28,306 bases of DNA from CAYXRK01 sp964467615. GTDB taxonomy: Bacteria > Hydrogenedentota > Hydrogenedentia > Hydrogenedentales > GCA-2746185. The notes beneath the pieces are model-generated. The model did no database searches. It was not told the DNA's origin and saw only the letters and a program-made list of their open reading frames with translations. Made by a program: the position numbers and the translations under genes. Shown here one piece after another: positions 9,318-17,861 of the stretch (positions are counted from its first letter, which is position 1; every line of letters starts with the position of its first letter). The stretch covers positions 1 to 28,306 of the forward strand of contig CAYXRK010000047.1 in assembly GCA_964467615.1 (NCBI GenBank), given 5' to 3'.

Positions 9318-10886
9318 CTATTTCGCGATGTCGCTCGAACGTGTTTCCCGGACTACCGTGATCCGAATCTGGCCGGGGTAGGTGACGTCGGTCTCGACCT
9401 TGCGGGCGATGTCGCGCGCGAGTTGGGCCGCCTCGGCGTCGGACACCCTGTCGGGTTGCACGATGATTCGGACTTCGCGACCGGCTTGTATAGCGAATGA
9501 TTTTTCAACGCCGGGGAATTCGTAGGTAATTTCCTCGAGCTGTTGAATTCGCTTAATGTACGTATCGATTGTTTCGCGTCGCGCGCCGGGTCTGGCCGCG
9601 GACAACGCGTCGGCCGCCTGCACCAGCACCGCGATTACCGACTCCTGCGGCATCTCGTTATGGTGCGCCCCGACCGCGTTTGCGACGAGAGCGGTCTCGC
9701 CATATTTTCGGGCGAGATCGTGGCCTAGCACGGCGTGCGAACCTTCGACTTCATGCGTGAGGGCCTTCCCCATGTCGTGAATCAAACCCGCCCGCTTCGC
9801 TTCGCGGACGTCGGCCCCGATTTCCGCGGCCATGATGCCGCAAAGGTGCGCGACCTCCTGCGAGTGCCTTAGGACGTTTTGGCCGTAGGAGGTACGGTAC
9901 TTGAGCCGTCCCATGAGCTTGACGATTTCCGGGTGAAGCCCGTGAACGTCCACGTCGAGGCAGGCTTCTTCGCCAGCTTCGATGATCGTTTTTTCCATTT
10001 CCTGTTGGACCTTGGCAACCACTTCCTCGATGCGCGAAGGATGGATGCGGCCATCGGCGATCAGCCGCTCGAGCGCGATACGCGCTATCTCGCGGCGCAC
10101 CGGATCGAACCCGGAAAGGACTACGGCCTCGGGGGTGTCGTCGATGATGAGGTTAATACCGGTCGCGTTTTCGAGTGCGCGGATGTTTCGGCCCTCGCGG
10201 CCAATGATCCGGCCCTTCATCTCGTCGTTCGGCAGGGCGACGACCGAGATCGAGTGCTCGGCGACGTGATCCGACGCTGTACGCTGGATGGCCTCGGCGA
10301 GCACTTTTTGGGCCTTCTTTTCGACCTGCGAAAGCATTTCGTCTTCGATGCGCTTGAGGCGAATGGCCGACTCGCGCCGGACCTCGTCCTCGAGCTTTTC
10401 GAACATAACGCGCTTAGCTTCCTCGGCGCTCATGCCCGATAGCGACTCGAGGATACGCATCTGCTCCGTAATGAGTTCCTGGATGCGTTGGCGATCTTTG
10501 CCGAGTTCTTCTTCGCGCTTCTGGAGCGATTCCTCGCGAGAACTGAGACTTCCCGCCTTTTTTTCCAAGGCGTCAACACGTTTCTCGACGGTCTCTTCCT
10601 TGGCGAGGATGCGCTTTTCGAGCGCGAGTAGCTCTTTTCGCTGCCGCTGGGACTCCTTGTCGACCTGCTCGCGAAGGTCGATTTCCTTTTCCTTGATCGA
10701 GGTATTGGCCTCTTTCAGGATAGTGGCGGCCTCGCGCTCGGCATCGGTAATGGTCTGTTCGGCGGCGCGGCGCGCCCTGGCCAATAGATTCGCGCCGATC
10801 ATGCGCGTCAAGACGTAGGTCGCACCCATGCCAAGCAGGATGCTTGCAACGATCAGCCCGATTTGTTGGGGGGTAAGTTCTTCCAC
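9318..10886 (-). CDS. rny: Ribonuclease Y
   Basis: This is a 522-aa membrane-anchored endoribonuclease that initiates mRNA decay. A single N-terminal membrane helix (residues 9-30) is followed by a long charged coiled coil (about 33-200), a KH RNA-binding domain with GRIIGREGRN at 225-234, and an HD phosphohydrolase domain. The HD pair is H370-D371 (LIHDMGKA), with additional metal-ligand histidines at 341 and 408-409. The length and domain order match the family exactly. The start is GTG, with AGAAGGG 5 nt upstream. It appears to be transcribed alone from the gene-free region upstream. Its 3' end meets the MATE gene with 4 bp between stops, so the transcripts probably overlap. Confidence 0.97.
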   Translation of the reverse strand: MEELTPQQIGLIVASILLGMGATYVLTRMIGANLLARARRAAEQTITDAEREAATILKEANTSIKEKEIDLREQVDKESQRQRKELLALEKRILAKEETVEKRVDALEKKAGSLSSREESLQKREEELGKDRQRIQELITEQMRILESLSGMSAEEAKRVMFEKLEDEVRRESAIRLKRIEDEMLSQVEKKAQKVLAEAIQRTASDHVAEHSISVVALPNDEMKGRIIGREGRNIRALENATGINLIIDDTPEAVVLSGFDPVRREIARIALERLIADGRIHPSRIEEVVAKVQQEMEKTIIEAGEEACLDVDVHGLHPEIVKLMGRLKYRTSYGQNVLRHSQEVAHLCGIMAAEIGADVREAKRAGLIHDMGKALTHEVEGSHAVLGHDLARKYGETALVANAVGAHHNEMPQESVIAVLVQAADALSAARPGARRETIDTYIKRIQQLEEITYEFPGVEKSFAIQAGREVRIIVQPDRVSDAEAAQLARDIARKVETDVTYPGQIRITVVRETRSSDIAK

Positions 10887-11499
10887 GAGGGCCCTTCTGC
10901 TGGACGGGCAAACGCGAGGGCCTGGCGGCGGGACGCCGCTGGAAGAGTTGCAGCCTTGTTGACGGAAACGCGGGTCTACGAGTGGGCAGTCGCTACACGG
11001 ATGCGCGCACGCATTCGTTCTCTAACCACTCCAGCATTTCGAAGTTTGCATACGCCAACATTACAAATAGCTGCTTGGTATAACAGCAACCACGCTTTGC
11101 GTGGGTACTTTTCTTCCAGCGAGCGGGCCACGCATTCCGTACCAGATCTGAGATCCGGCAACGGGCCATTCCTGGTCGTGCCCAGCCTATATGGTTAAGA
11201 ACCGCGCGCACCGTGGTTTGCCCACGAACGCAGTCCGTCTTCCGCGAATTATAGGCATGCACCTGCGCCAAGTCAACGCGCACGGACGAAGGATTCGCTT
11301 GGGCAGGTCCGTGACTGAACGTGGCTGGTTGCGCACTTTCGTTCAGTTCCGTGCGGGTGAGATCCCGTAGCGTAGACCCGATGCCCTGCCGGCCCGCGAG
11401 GGTGAGCAGGCACGTCATGGCCTGTCGGGACGGCCCTAATCGCCGGGGCCCTCCACCGGCGGCGGGGCTCGAAAAAGTGGAGCAACACCAGCGGCCCGT
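10887..11499. other. Gene-free region upstream of rny and downstream of the DUF3047 gene
   Basis: This 613-bp stretch contains open frames on both strands, but none has a family signature, a good ribosome site or convincing protein character. The middle (about 11040-11100) is more A+T-rich than its surroundings. It contains a possible rny promoter and a small hairpin, CCACGC-TTT-GCGTGG at 11090-11104, followed by TACTTTTC on the plus strand. A small RNA is possible but not supported. Confidence 0.5.
11060..11089 (-). promoter_or_regulatory. Possible promoter for rny
   Basis: On the minus strand TTGCTG (11089-11084) and TGTAAT (11065-11060) are separated by 18 bp, in the only A+T-rich patch upstream of rny. 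The -10 matches the consensus at five of six positions, but the -35 is weak. It would give an untranslated leader of about 170 nt. Confidence 0.3.
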
Positions 11500-12675
11500 T
11501 CATGCGATCTTTAGCGTGTTCACCCCGTCCGTCAATCGAATATCTTTGTAGTCGCATACGCCTTCCAAGCGCTGAAGTAGCGAAACCGCGATCAGCCACA
11601 CCTGGACGATTTTTCGCGGGGCCTCGCCGTACGCCTTGCGGCAATCCTCGTACACGTTGCGAGACTCGGAGAGCCATTGCCCAAGGCCGCGCTGTCCGCT
11701 TCGCACGACGAGATGGGTCTCCCGGTGGTTCCATGCCGGCAACGGGCACCGGTAACAGGTCTCCACCGGAAGCGCTCGCGACCAGTAGTACGTCAAGTCT
11801 TGGCCGTTGTCGAACTCCACGGCAATACTCATGTAGTCGTGCGTGGGCAAGGTGCATTCGGCGTACTGCGAAGGAAGCGCGTCCACCTTCCAGATCCATT
11901 CGAGCCGCGTCTGAGGAGTAAGATCGAACGGCGCGGGCTTCTGCAGAATGCCCACGTTCTGTCTCGTGTGACAGTGAATCGACGGTTCTCCTCGCGCTGT
12001 GACCGAGTCGGAATAAATCTCCGAGCGGCCAAGGAACCACAAAAACTCCCAGCCCTCGGGCTTGGGCTTGGCGTGCAAGAGCCGGTCGATTTCGTCGGCA
12101 ACTAACCCGTTGACGTCTCCGTGCGCGGCGAGCGACTCTAACCCACGCACGGCATTGTCAGTCCACACGACGATTTGGATCGATATCCCGCCAGCGGCTT
12201 TTGCGTAGTCCTCTGCACGTGTCGCCAACGCGCCTGTCTTGTCCCTCCATTCGCCGGTCAGCGTCGCGAGGTACAGCCTGCCGCCTGATTCGGTCGTAAA
12301 GGTGTTCGTGTCGCGCGTGCCGTCGATGATCTCGCCGCGCCCGCCGACTCGGGCCCATAACGCATACTCGGGCCCGGAGTAGACGTCGAGAAGCTTGCTG
12401 AGATACACGCGTCCCATGCCGATGGTCGTGACGGTAGTTCCCGCCGGCAAATCGATGCCCGTGTCGATCCACGGCGGCGTCTTCGCGTCCAGATACAGGT
12501 ACGAGGATTCGGCTATCAGCCCATTAGGAGTAGCGCCTGTCGCGCGCGCCATCTGATCGCGAAACGCTGCGTGATCCGGGCCGGCTTGCGGCAAGATCAA
12601 TCGAGACAGCAATCGGCGTCCGATGACGCGGCCCAGGATGGTGGCCGTCGTTAGACGCGAAGCGCTGGGGATCAT
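11500..12675 (-). CDS. DUF3047 protein with N-terminal galactose-binding-like domain
   Basis: This 391-aa protein has two visible parts. The C-terminal half (about 210-391) has the DUF3047 pattern: LEWIWKVDALP, an HDYMSIAVEF strand, LTYYWSRALP, a SESRNVYEDCRKAYG segment and a closing CDYKDIRL strand. The function of DUF3047 is unknown. Residues about 65-172 (WIDTGIDLPAGT, GPEYALWARVG, GGRLYLA) resemble the beta-sandwich of PA-IL/LecA-like galactose-binding domains; this assignment is by pattern only. The start is the ATG at 12675, with AGAGG 5 nt upstream; an in-frame extension to 12792 would run into unrelated sequence. No clear signal peptide is present, although residues 11-28 are mildly hydrophobic and basic. 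It sits downstream of a short-chain dehydrogenase remnant on the same strand. Confidence 0.75.
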   Translation of the reverse strand: MIPSASRLTTATILGRVIGRRLLSRLILPQAGPDHAAFRDQMARATGATPNGLIAESSYLYLDAKTPPWIDTGIDLPAGTTVTTIGMGRVYLSKLLDVYSGPEYALWARVGGRGEIIDGTRDTNTFTTESGGRLYLATLTGEWRDKTGALATRAEDYAKAAGGISIQIVVWTDNAVRGLESLAAHGDVNGLVADEIDRLLHAKPKPEGWEFLWFLGRSEIYSDSVTARGEPSIHCHTRQNVGILQKPAPFDLTPQTRLEWIWKVDALPSQYAECTLPTHDYMSIAVEFDNGQDLTYYWSRALPVETCYRCPLPAWNHRETHLVVRSGQRGLGQWLSESRNVYEDCRKAYGEAPRKIVQVWLIAVSLLQRLEGVCDYKDIRLTDGVNTLKIA

Positions 12676-12751
12676 GGATACCTCTTTTCCATCCGGTCTA
12701 TTCGGGAACGAATTTGTTTGGAGCAACCATTCACGGCTCGCGCGGCGCCGT

Positions 12752-12979
12752 TCAGCCTTCGCCGTAGAAATCGTTGACCGCCCTTCGGTCAACCGTCTTT
12801 GGCGAGAATATCTTCAAGAGCGCCATCGTCCTCGGCAACGGCATGGTTGAGAGCTCTCGACTTCGCCGCTCGAGGGCGTTCGCGATTCGCCGCGCGCATT
12901 CGTCCACGGGAAGCGATTTGGAATACGGTACGGGCGGGGCCGCGGCGCCACTACTTGCCACTCCCTTTTTAGCTCCCAT
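12752..12979 (-). pseudogene. C-terminal remnant of a short-chain dehydrogenase/reductase
   Basis: This 75-codon frame reads like the last part of a short-chain dehydrogenase. A segment of the form ECARRIANALERRSREL, where SDR proteins have a helix listing which residues to modify, is followed by a hydrophobic ALLKIFSPKTVDR and a terminal DFYG. The Rossmann fold, the glycine-rich NAD motif and the Ser-Tyr-Lys catalytic residues are absent. An in-frame stop lies two codons before the first ATG, so the upstream part is gone. It is most likely the tail of a deleted gene that once preceded the DUF3047 gene. A small independent protein is possible but less likely. Confidence 0.5.
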
Positions 12980-13047
12980 TATCTACACTCAGCGGCTACA
13001 ATAGAACCGTGGCTCGAATTCTACTATTGTCGAACCTTGGACCTCCC

Positions 13048-14028
13048 ATGAAATCCGTTCTTCTACCCCAACATCGCTGTCGTACGATTCAAGTAACATC
13101 GATTCTACTTGGAGTTTGTGTGCTCTGTGCCGCCTGCTCGCGGCCGACCGGCCCGGATGACGCGGCCCACGGAAAGCCCCGCATTGCGCTCGTCATGAAA
13201 TCGCTGGCCAATGAGTTCTTCGTCGCCATGGCCGACGGCGCTAAGGCGCACCAGACGTCGCACGCAGGCGATTACGACCTCATCGTCAACGGCATCAAGG
13301 ACGAGCGGGACCTCAATCAGCAGGTTGCGATTGTCGAGCAGATGATTTCGTCGGGTGTCGCCGCGATTGTCATCGCGCCGGCGGATTCGAAGGCGCTCGT
13401 CGCTGTGTGCAAACGGGCGATCGAAGCGAATATCCCCGTTATCAACATCGACAACAAATTCGACGCGGACGTCCTCGCATCGTCGGGCGTTACGATCCCC
13501 TTCGTCGGGCCGGACAACCGCGCGGGCGCGCGGAAAGTCGGCGAATTCCTCGCCGGAAAACTTCAAGCGGGCGACGAGGTTGCGATCATCGAGGGCGTGA
13601 CTACGGCGTTCAACGGACAACAGCGGCGTCTCGGGTTCGAGGACGCGATGAACGCGGCGGGCATGAAAATCGTCGCGGTGCAAAGCGGCCAATGGGAAAT
13701 GGACCTCGCGAACCAAGTCGCCTCCGCGATGTTGAGCGAGCACCCAAATCTCAAGGCGCTCCTCTGTGCGAACGACAGCATGGCGCTCGGCGCGGTGGCC
13801 GCGGTCAAAGCGGCGGGCCGCGAGGGCGTGGTGAAGGTCGTCGGGTTCGACAACATTTCCGCGGTCCACGTGATGATCGAAGATGGCCGAATACTCGCCA
13901 CGGCGGACCAGCACGGCGGGGACCTCGCCGTGTTCGGAATCGAGTATGCGCTTCAAATCGTGCGTGGCGAAGCGGCCCCCGCCGACAAGGAAACGCCGGT
14001 CGACCTCATCACCGCCGGGGCGTCGTGA
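13048..14028 (+). CDS. Sugar ABC transporter substrate-binding protein (RbsB-like)
   Basis: This 326-aa periplasmic binding protein belongs to the ribose/galactose/autoinducer-2 type (periplasmic-binding family 4). The N-terminus has a hydrophobic signal (VTSILLGVCVLCAAC) ending in a Cys. The -3 position is Cys rather than Leu, so lipidation is plausible but not typical. The mature protein opens with RIALVMKSLANEFF and contains the hinge-type segments AAIVIAPADSKAL, NIDNKFD and GFDNISAVHVMI that are typical of sugar binders. I chose the ATG at 13048 because a GTG at 13009 would only add residues before the signal peptide. Its stop overlaps the permease start by 4 bp (GTGA), indicating coupled translation. 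The bound sugar cannot be named. Confidence 0.92.
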   Translation: MKSVLLPQHRCRTIQVTSILLGVCVLCAACSRPTGPDDAAHGKPRIALVMKSLANEFFVAMADGAKAHQTSHAGDYDLIVNGIKDERDLNQQVAIVEQMISSGVAAIVIAPADSKALVAVCKRAIEANIPVINIDNKFDADVLASSGVTIPFVGPDNRAGARKVGEFLAGKLQAGDEVAIIEGVTTAFNGQQRRLGFEDAMNAAGMKIVAVQSGQWEMDLANQVASAMLSEHPNLKALLCANDSMALGAVAAVKAAGREGVVKVVGFDNISAVHVMIEDGRILATADQHGGDLAVFGIEYALQIVRGEAAPADKETPVDLITAGAS

Positions 14029-14975
14029 GCGCAACGCACAACCGCCGGCCCAATCTATTCGCGAACTACGCGGCGCTTCTCGGCGTGTTGGCCGTCCTCC
14101 TCGCGTTGTTCTCGCTGCTCAGCGAGCACTTCCTCAGCGTCCGCACGTTCACCACGCTCATCAACCAGATTCCCGATCTCGTCGTCATCGCGGTCGGCAT
14201 GACCTTCGTCGTCCTCGTCGCCGGAATTGATCTCTCCGTCGGATCGGTCCTTGCCCTTGGCGGCGCGGCGCTGGGTGTGGCGATGGTCGATTGGGGCTGG
14301 CCGATTCCCGCGGCGGTGCTGCTTGCGGGCGCGATCGGTCTTGGCTGCGGCCTCGCGAACGGCTTCGTCGCCGTGCGGTGGACGGTGCCGTCGTTCATTG
14401 TGACGCTCGGCATGCTGGAAATCGCGCGCGGCGGCGCGTACTTACTCACGGACTCACAGACGAAATACATCGGCGAGACCATTGGCGGCATTGGCGCGCC
14501 GATTCCGTGGCTGCGGCTGTCGCCCGCCGTGCTGGCCGCACTGCTCATCGTCGCGGCTGGGCAGATCGTGCTCGACTACACGCGCTTCGGGCGCTACGTT
14601 TTCGCCGTGGGTGGCAACGAGGCGGCGGCGCATCTCTCGGGCCTCGACGTCCGCGCCATAAAGCTCCGCGTGTTCGCGCTGTCGGGCCTGCTCGCGGGAA
14701 TCGGCGGCGTGTTTCATTGCTCGCCGCTCGAGAGCGCGGACCCAAACGCGGGCGCCGGCATGGAACTCTCCGCGATCGCCGCGGTCGTCATCGGCGGCGC
14801 GAGCCTCAGCGGCGGACGGGGCTCGGTGGTGAACAGCTTTCTCGGCGTACTCATCATCGCCGTGCTTCAAACCGGCCTCGCGCAGGTGGGCGCGTCCGAG
14901 CCGGCAAAGCGGCTCATCACGGGGCTCGTCATTGTCGCTGCCGTTGTGGCGGACGTCTACCGCCGCCGCCCGTAG
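14025..14975 (+). CDS. Sugar ABC transporter permease (RbsC-like)
   Basis: This 316-aa inner-membrane permease belongs to the branched-chain/ribose permease family. The diagnostic segments are all present: NQIPDLVVIAVGMTFVVL, GIDLSVGSV, the PSFIVTLGML cytoplasmic-facing loop, FAVGGNEAAAHLSG, and VVIGGASLSGGRGS, which is the coupling loop that meets the ATPase. The start is a GTG overlapping the binding-protein stop by 4 bp. The open frame extends far upstream but there it is only the antisense-like shadow of the binding-protein gene. No ATP-binding subunit (RbsA type) follows or precedes it in the window, so energy coupling must come from an ATPase encoded elsewhere. Confidence 0.93.
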   Translation: MSATHNRRPNLFANYAALLGVLAVLLALFSLLSEHFLSVRTFTTLINQIPDLVVIAVGMTFVVLVAGIDLSVGSVLALGGAALGVAMVDWGWPIPAAVLLAGAIGLGCGLANGFVAVRWTVPSFIVTLGMLEIARGGAYLLTDSQTKYIGETIGGIGAPIPWLRLSPAVLAALLIVAAGQIVLDYTRFGRYVFAVGGNEAAAHLSGLDVRAIKLRVFALSGLLAGIGGVFHCSPLESADPNAGAGMELSAIAAVVIGGASLSGGRGSVVNSFLGVLIIAVLQTGLAQVGASEPAKRLITGLVIVAAVVADVYRRRP

Positions 14976-15024
14976 CGCCGATTTGCAATCGGCGTGCCCA
15001 CCGCTTCCCTTACTTCACAAGGGA
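14976..15024. repeat. Two short hairpins between convergent genes
   Basis: CGCCGATT-TGC-AATCGGCG (14976-14994) starts on the base after the permease stop. It is followed by TCCCTT-ACTTCAC-AAGGGA (15006-15024). Both stems are perfect (8 and 6 bp). Neither is followed by a T-run, so they are poor intrinsic terminators. They may be dispersed intergenic repeats that protect 3' ends of the convergent transcripts. Confidence 0.5.
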
Positions 15025-15057
15025 GGGGACAGGCGAGGATTATTGGGTTCGCGCGTA

Positions 15058-16407
15058 CTACTTGCCGAACTCAGGCGCGATCGCTCCCGTCGCGCGCAGC
15101 CGCCGCATGTGGAATTCCACCGCGTTCTCGAGGCCCACGCGGCTGAGCTTGTCCAATGTGTCGTGGTCGGTGTGGTAGTACGGCGGCGCGGAAATCAGGC
15201 AGAACACCTTCGCTCGGCCGCACACGACGAACAGATCCGCGATGCACTGGCGCAATACCTGCGGGGCCTTCGTCATGAGTCCCGTTTCACGCACAAGCTC
15301 CGGCAGCGCCGTCTCCGCCTCCGGCCAGCCATCCGGCCCGACGTACGCCGTGCGGAAATCGTTCAGCGGCGTGGGCCAACCGGCGGCTGCGCCTTCCGCG
15401 CCGGGCTGACAGTCGAGATGCTCCAGCAAAATGAATGCGTCCGTGTCCGCGAACCGGTCCGGCCGCTTCGCCAACAGATCGCGAATGCCCGCGGCGCTGT
15501 TGTGGTGCCCGCCCAGCGCGATGAAGTCGAAGTCCGCCGTGCGCGTCGACTCCAGCAACGTATGCAACCGTTGCGCCAGCCCCACCATCACGGCCAGCCC
15601 GCTCGCGTCGTCATTCGCGCCGGAAAAGAAACTGTCCAAGTGTGCGAGCAACGCGATACGCATCCGCCCCTGCCCCTTCATCGCCGTCACGACATTCGCG
15701 CCGTCGTAGTTCGTGTTCGTGGAATACGAAATTCGCGCTGAAACTTTCTCGCCGCGTTCGATCGCGGACTTGAGCCGCGCGCCATCCTCCGCATCGACGA
15801 CGAACGACTGAATCGGCCTCGCGCCGTTGACGTATTTCTGCTCGATCTGCGCGAACGGCTTGTCCACCGGCACGACCGCGCGCCACGTTCCCGGCGGCGT
15901 TGGCAGGCTGAAGATGAATCCCGCCGCGCCGTGCTCCACCGCCTTGTCGTACAACTTTTCCTTGCGCACGGAGGTGTCCGCGGGCGAGAACGCCATCTTC
16001 GCTTCGAGATACACCCACTTTCCCGCGGCCTTGGCCCAATCCGCGTCGGATTCCACCAAAACGATCTCCGCTGTTGGGCAAATTTCGGGAAATCGCGCGT
16101 CAAACGGCGCGGGCACGGCGCTATGGAATACGGCCCCGCTCGATGTCCTGAGTTCCCAGTCGCGCAGCCGCGGCGTGGCGGAGGTGTATAAGACGGCTTC
16201 GACGGAATCCATGAAGGGCCGCAACTGCTCGATCAGCAGTTTCCCTGAGGCGATCTCCGCTTCGCCGATCCGGCCCCAGAGCTTCGCGTTCCCGCGAAAA
16301 TCCTCGGCCACGCGCACATGGGCCGCGGCGATGTCCAACAAGTCCGGCGTTTGCGCGAAAGCCGCGCAGCTCAACACCACAGCCGCTATCGATAGTCGCC
16401 AGATCAT
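15058..16407 (-). CDS. Exported M28-like metallopeptidase with altered metal site
   Basis: This 449-aa protein has a clean signal peptide (MIWRLS, hydrophobic core, AFA cleavage site near residue 18). Residues about 110-235 look like a protease-associated insert. The catalytic region shows AHLDS (H256, D258), GANDDASG (bridging D266) and YYHTDHDT (H412, H415), which fit the zinc ligands of M28 aminopeptidases. Where M28 enzymes have the Glu-Glu pair that gives the general base and a ligand, this protein reads GGHHNSAAG (H301-H302). It may therefore be inactive on ordinary peptides or use a different mechanism. It diverges from tilS with 38 bp between the two start codons and converges on the ABC permease. 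Confidence 0.8.
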   Translation of the reverse strand: MIWRLSIAAVVLSCAAFAQTPDLLDIAAAHVRVAEDFRGNAKLWGRIGEAEIASGKLLIEQLRPFMDSVEAVLYTSATPRLRDWELRTSSGAVFHSAVPAPFDARFPEICPTAEIVLVESDADWAKAAGKWVYLEAKMAFSPADTSVRKEKLYDKAVEHGAAGFIFSLPTPPGTWRAVVPVDKPFAQIEQKYVNGARPIQSFVVDAEDGARLKSAIERGEKVSARISYSTNTNYDGANVVTAMKGQGRMRIALLAHLDSFFSGANDDASGLAVMVGLAQRLHTLLESTRTADFDFIALGGHHNSAAGIRDLLAKRPDRFADTDAFILLEHLDCQPGAEGAAAGWPTPLNDFRTAYVGPDGWPEAETALPELVRETGLMTKAPQVLRQCIADLFVVCGRAKVFCLISAPPYYHTDHDTLDKLSRVGLENAVEFHMRRLRATGAIAPEFGK

Positions 16408-16445
16408 CGCGTCCGAATTCCCAAACCGTTACGCGAAAGCGTACC

Positions 16446-17861
16446 ATGCGCCGCGAAATCCTTGAAACCTCCAGATACATGGCCTCCTCGCCCGATACAT
16501 TTGCAGCGCGAATCCAGTCAACGATTAGCGGGCGCCAATTGCTCGCGCCGGGAGTGCGCGTCCTCGCGGCGGTTTCCGGTGGGCCGGATTCGGTGTGTCT
16601 CGCGCACGCGCTGCGGGAATTGGAATATCCGATAGTCATCGCGCATTTGAACCATCTTGCGCGAGGGGCGGAATCAGACGAGGACGAGCGGTTCGTGCAC
16701 CGATTGGCGGAGGAACTGCATTCGCCGTTCGCTGCGTTCTCGGTAAACGTCGCCGAGCGGGCGCACGGCGAGTCCTTCGAGGCGGCGGCGCGCAAGGCGC
16801 GATACGATTTTCTCGCGCAGGCCGCTCGACAACATGACTGCGTCGCAATCGCGACGGGGCACACGCTGGACGACCAAGCGGAAACGGTACTCATTCGCCT
16901 TGTGCGTGGAACTTCGCCGCAGGGTCTCAGCGGCATCGCGCCGCGTGGAGAGTGGGGGCGCACGCCGGTCACCCGTCCGCTCATGGACGTTACTCGCGAA
17001 CAAGTGCTCGCCCATCTCGCGTCCCACGGCATCGGTTTCCGCACGGATTCGTCGAACGAGGACCGGCGCTTTCTTCGCAATCGCGTGCGGCATGATCTCC
17101 TCCCCCTGCTACGGCGCGACTTCAATCCATCCATCGTTTCCGGGTTGGCGCGATTGGCCGACTTACAGCGGACGGAGGGCGAACTCATCGAGCGGTTCGT
17201 AGACGAACTTGATGGGTTTGTGCGGGGGAGCGGAGACGCGATTCGCCGAGAGACGTTTCGCGACGCAGACCCCGCGCCACGGCGGCGACTGTTATTGCGA
17301 ATCGCGTGGGCGCATGGCGCTACGCCGGACTCCGAGCGGGTGGACGCCGCCGTGGACTTTATCTCCGCCGGCCGCACCGGCGCATCGCTCGACTTGGGCG
17401 GAGGCGTGCGGCTCGTAAACGGCCGCGACGAGACCCAGATTTACTCAAACGACATGACGTTTCATTCGACGGACGAAGTCGTTCTAAACGTTCCGGGATC
17501 AGTGGGGGCATTCGGCAAAGTATTTCGATCGCGCCTGATCGAGGGCCACATCGAGGGCGCGATTCGGGATCAGTGCTCGCCGACGCGCCAACTTTTCGAC
17601 GCGGACACCGCGGGGGCACGCCTTATCCTACGCACGCGGCGCGACGGCGACCGATTCACGCCGCTCGGCATGCAGGGATCGATTAAAGTAGGCGACTACT
17701 TTACCGAGCGCGGCGTGATCGGACCGGAGCGCGAGCGTGTGCCGCTGGTGTTGAACGAGGAAACAATTCTCTGGGTCGTCGGTTACGTACCCGGCGAATC
17801 GGCCGCGGTCCGCCCAAACACCCGCCGAATTTTGGAGATCACCGTCGAAGATGCGTCCTAG
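16446..17861 (+). CDS. tilS: tRNA(Ile)-lysidine synthase
   Basis: This 471-aa cytosolic enzyme attaches lysine to the wobble cytidine of the AUA-reading isoleucine tRNA, using ATP. The N-type pyrophosphatase loop SGGPDS is at residues 44-49. It is followed by HLNHLARG, ATGHTLDDQAETVLIRL and the RNRVRHDLLPLL segment, all diagnostic of TilS. The C-terminal substrate-binding domain (RTRRDGDRFTPLGM...KVGDYFTERGV) is complete. The start could be the ATG at 16446 or the one at 16479; neither has a strong ribosome site. Its 3' end overlaps hpt by 11 bp. The tilS-hpt pairing is common in bacteria, often with ftsH next, but ftsH is absent here. Confidence 0.96.
   Translation: MRREILETSRYMASSPDTFAARIQSTISGRQLLAPGVRVLAAVSGGPDSVCLAHALRELEYPIVIAHLNHLARGAESDEDERFVHRLAEELHSPFAAFSVNVAERAHGESFEAAARKARYDFLAQAARQHDCVAIATGHTLDDQAETVLIRLVRGTSPQGLSGIAPRGEWGRTPVTRPLMDVTREQVLAHLASHGIGFRTDSSNEDRRFLRNRVRHDLLPLLRRDFNPSIVSGLARLADLQRTEGELIERFVDELDGFVRGSGDAIRRETFRDADPAPRRRLLLRIAWAHGATPDSERVDAAVDFISAGRTGASLDLGGGVRLVNGRDETQIYSNDMTFHSTDEVVLNVPGSVGAFGKVFRSRLIEGHIEGAIRDQCSPTRQLFDADTAGARLILRTRRDGDRFTPLGMQGSIKVGDYFTERGVIGPERERVPLVLNEETILWVVGYVPGESAAVRPNTRRILEITVEDAS

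Noticed and set aside
11090..11112. Hairpin CCACGC-TTT-GCGTGG followed by T-rich sequence on the plus strand
   Set aside because: Resembles a weak terminator, but no plus-strand gene ends upstream of it.
10993..11418. Minus-strand open frame of 141 codons upstream of rny
   Set aside because: No family signature or ribosome site; composition and frame look like chance in a non-coding gap.
12997..13002. TACAAT as a -10 box for the sugar-binding protein gene
   Set aside because: No acceptable -35 lies at the right spacing, so it is not reported as a promoter.
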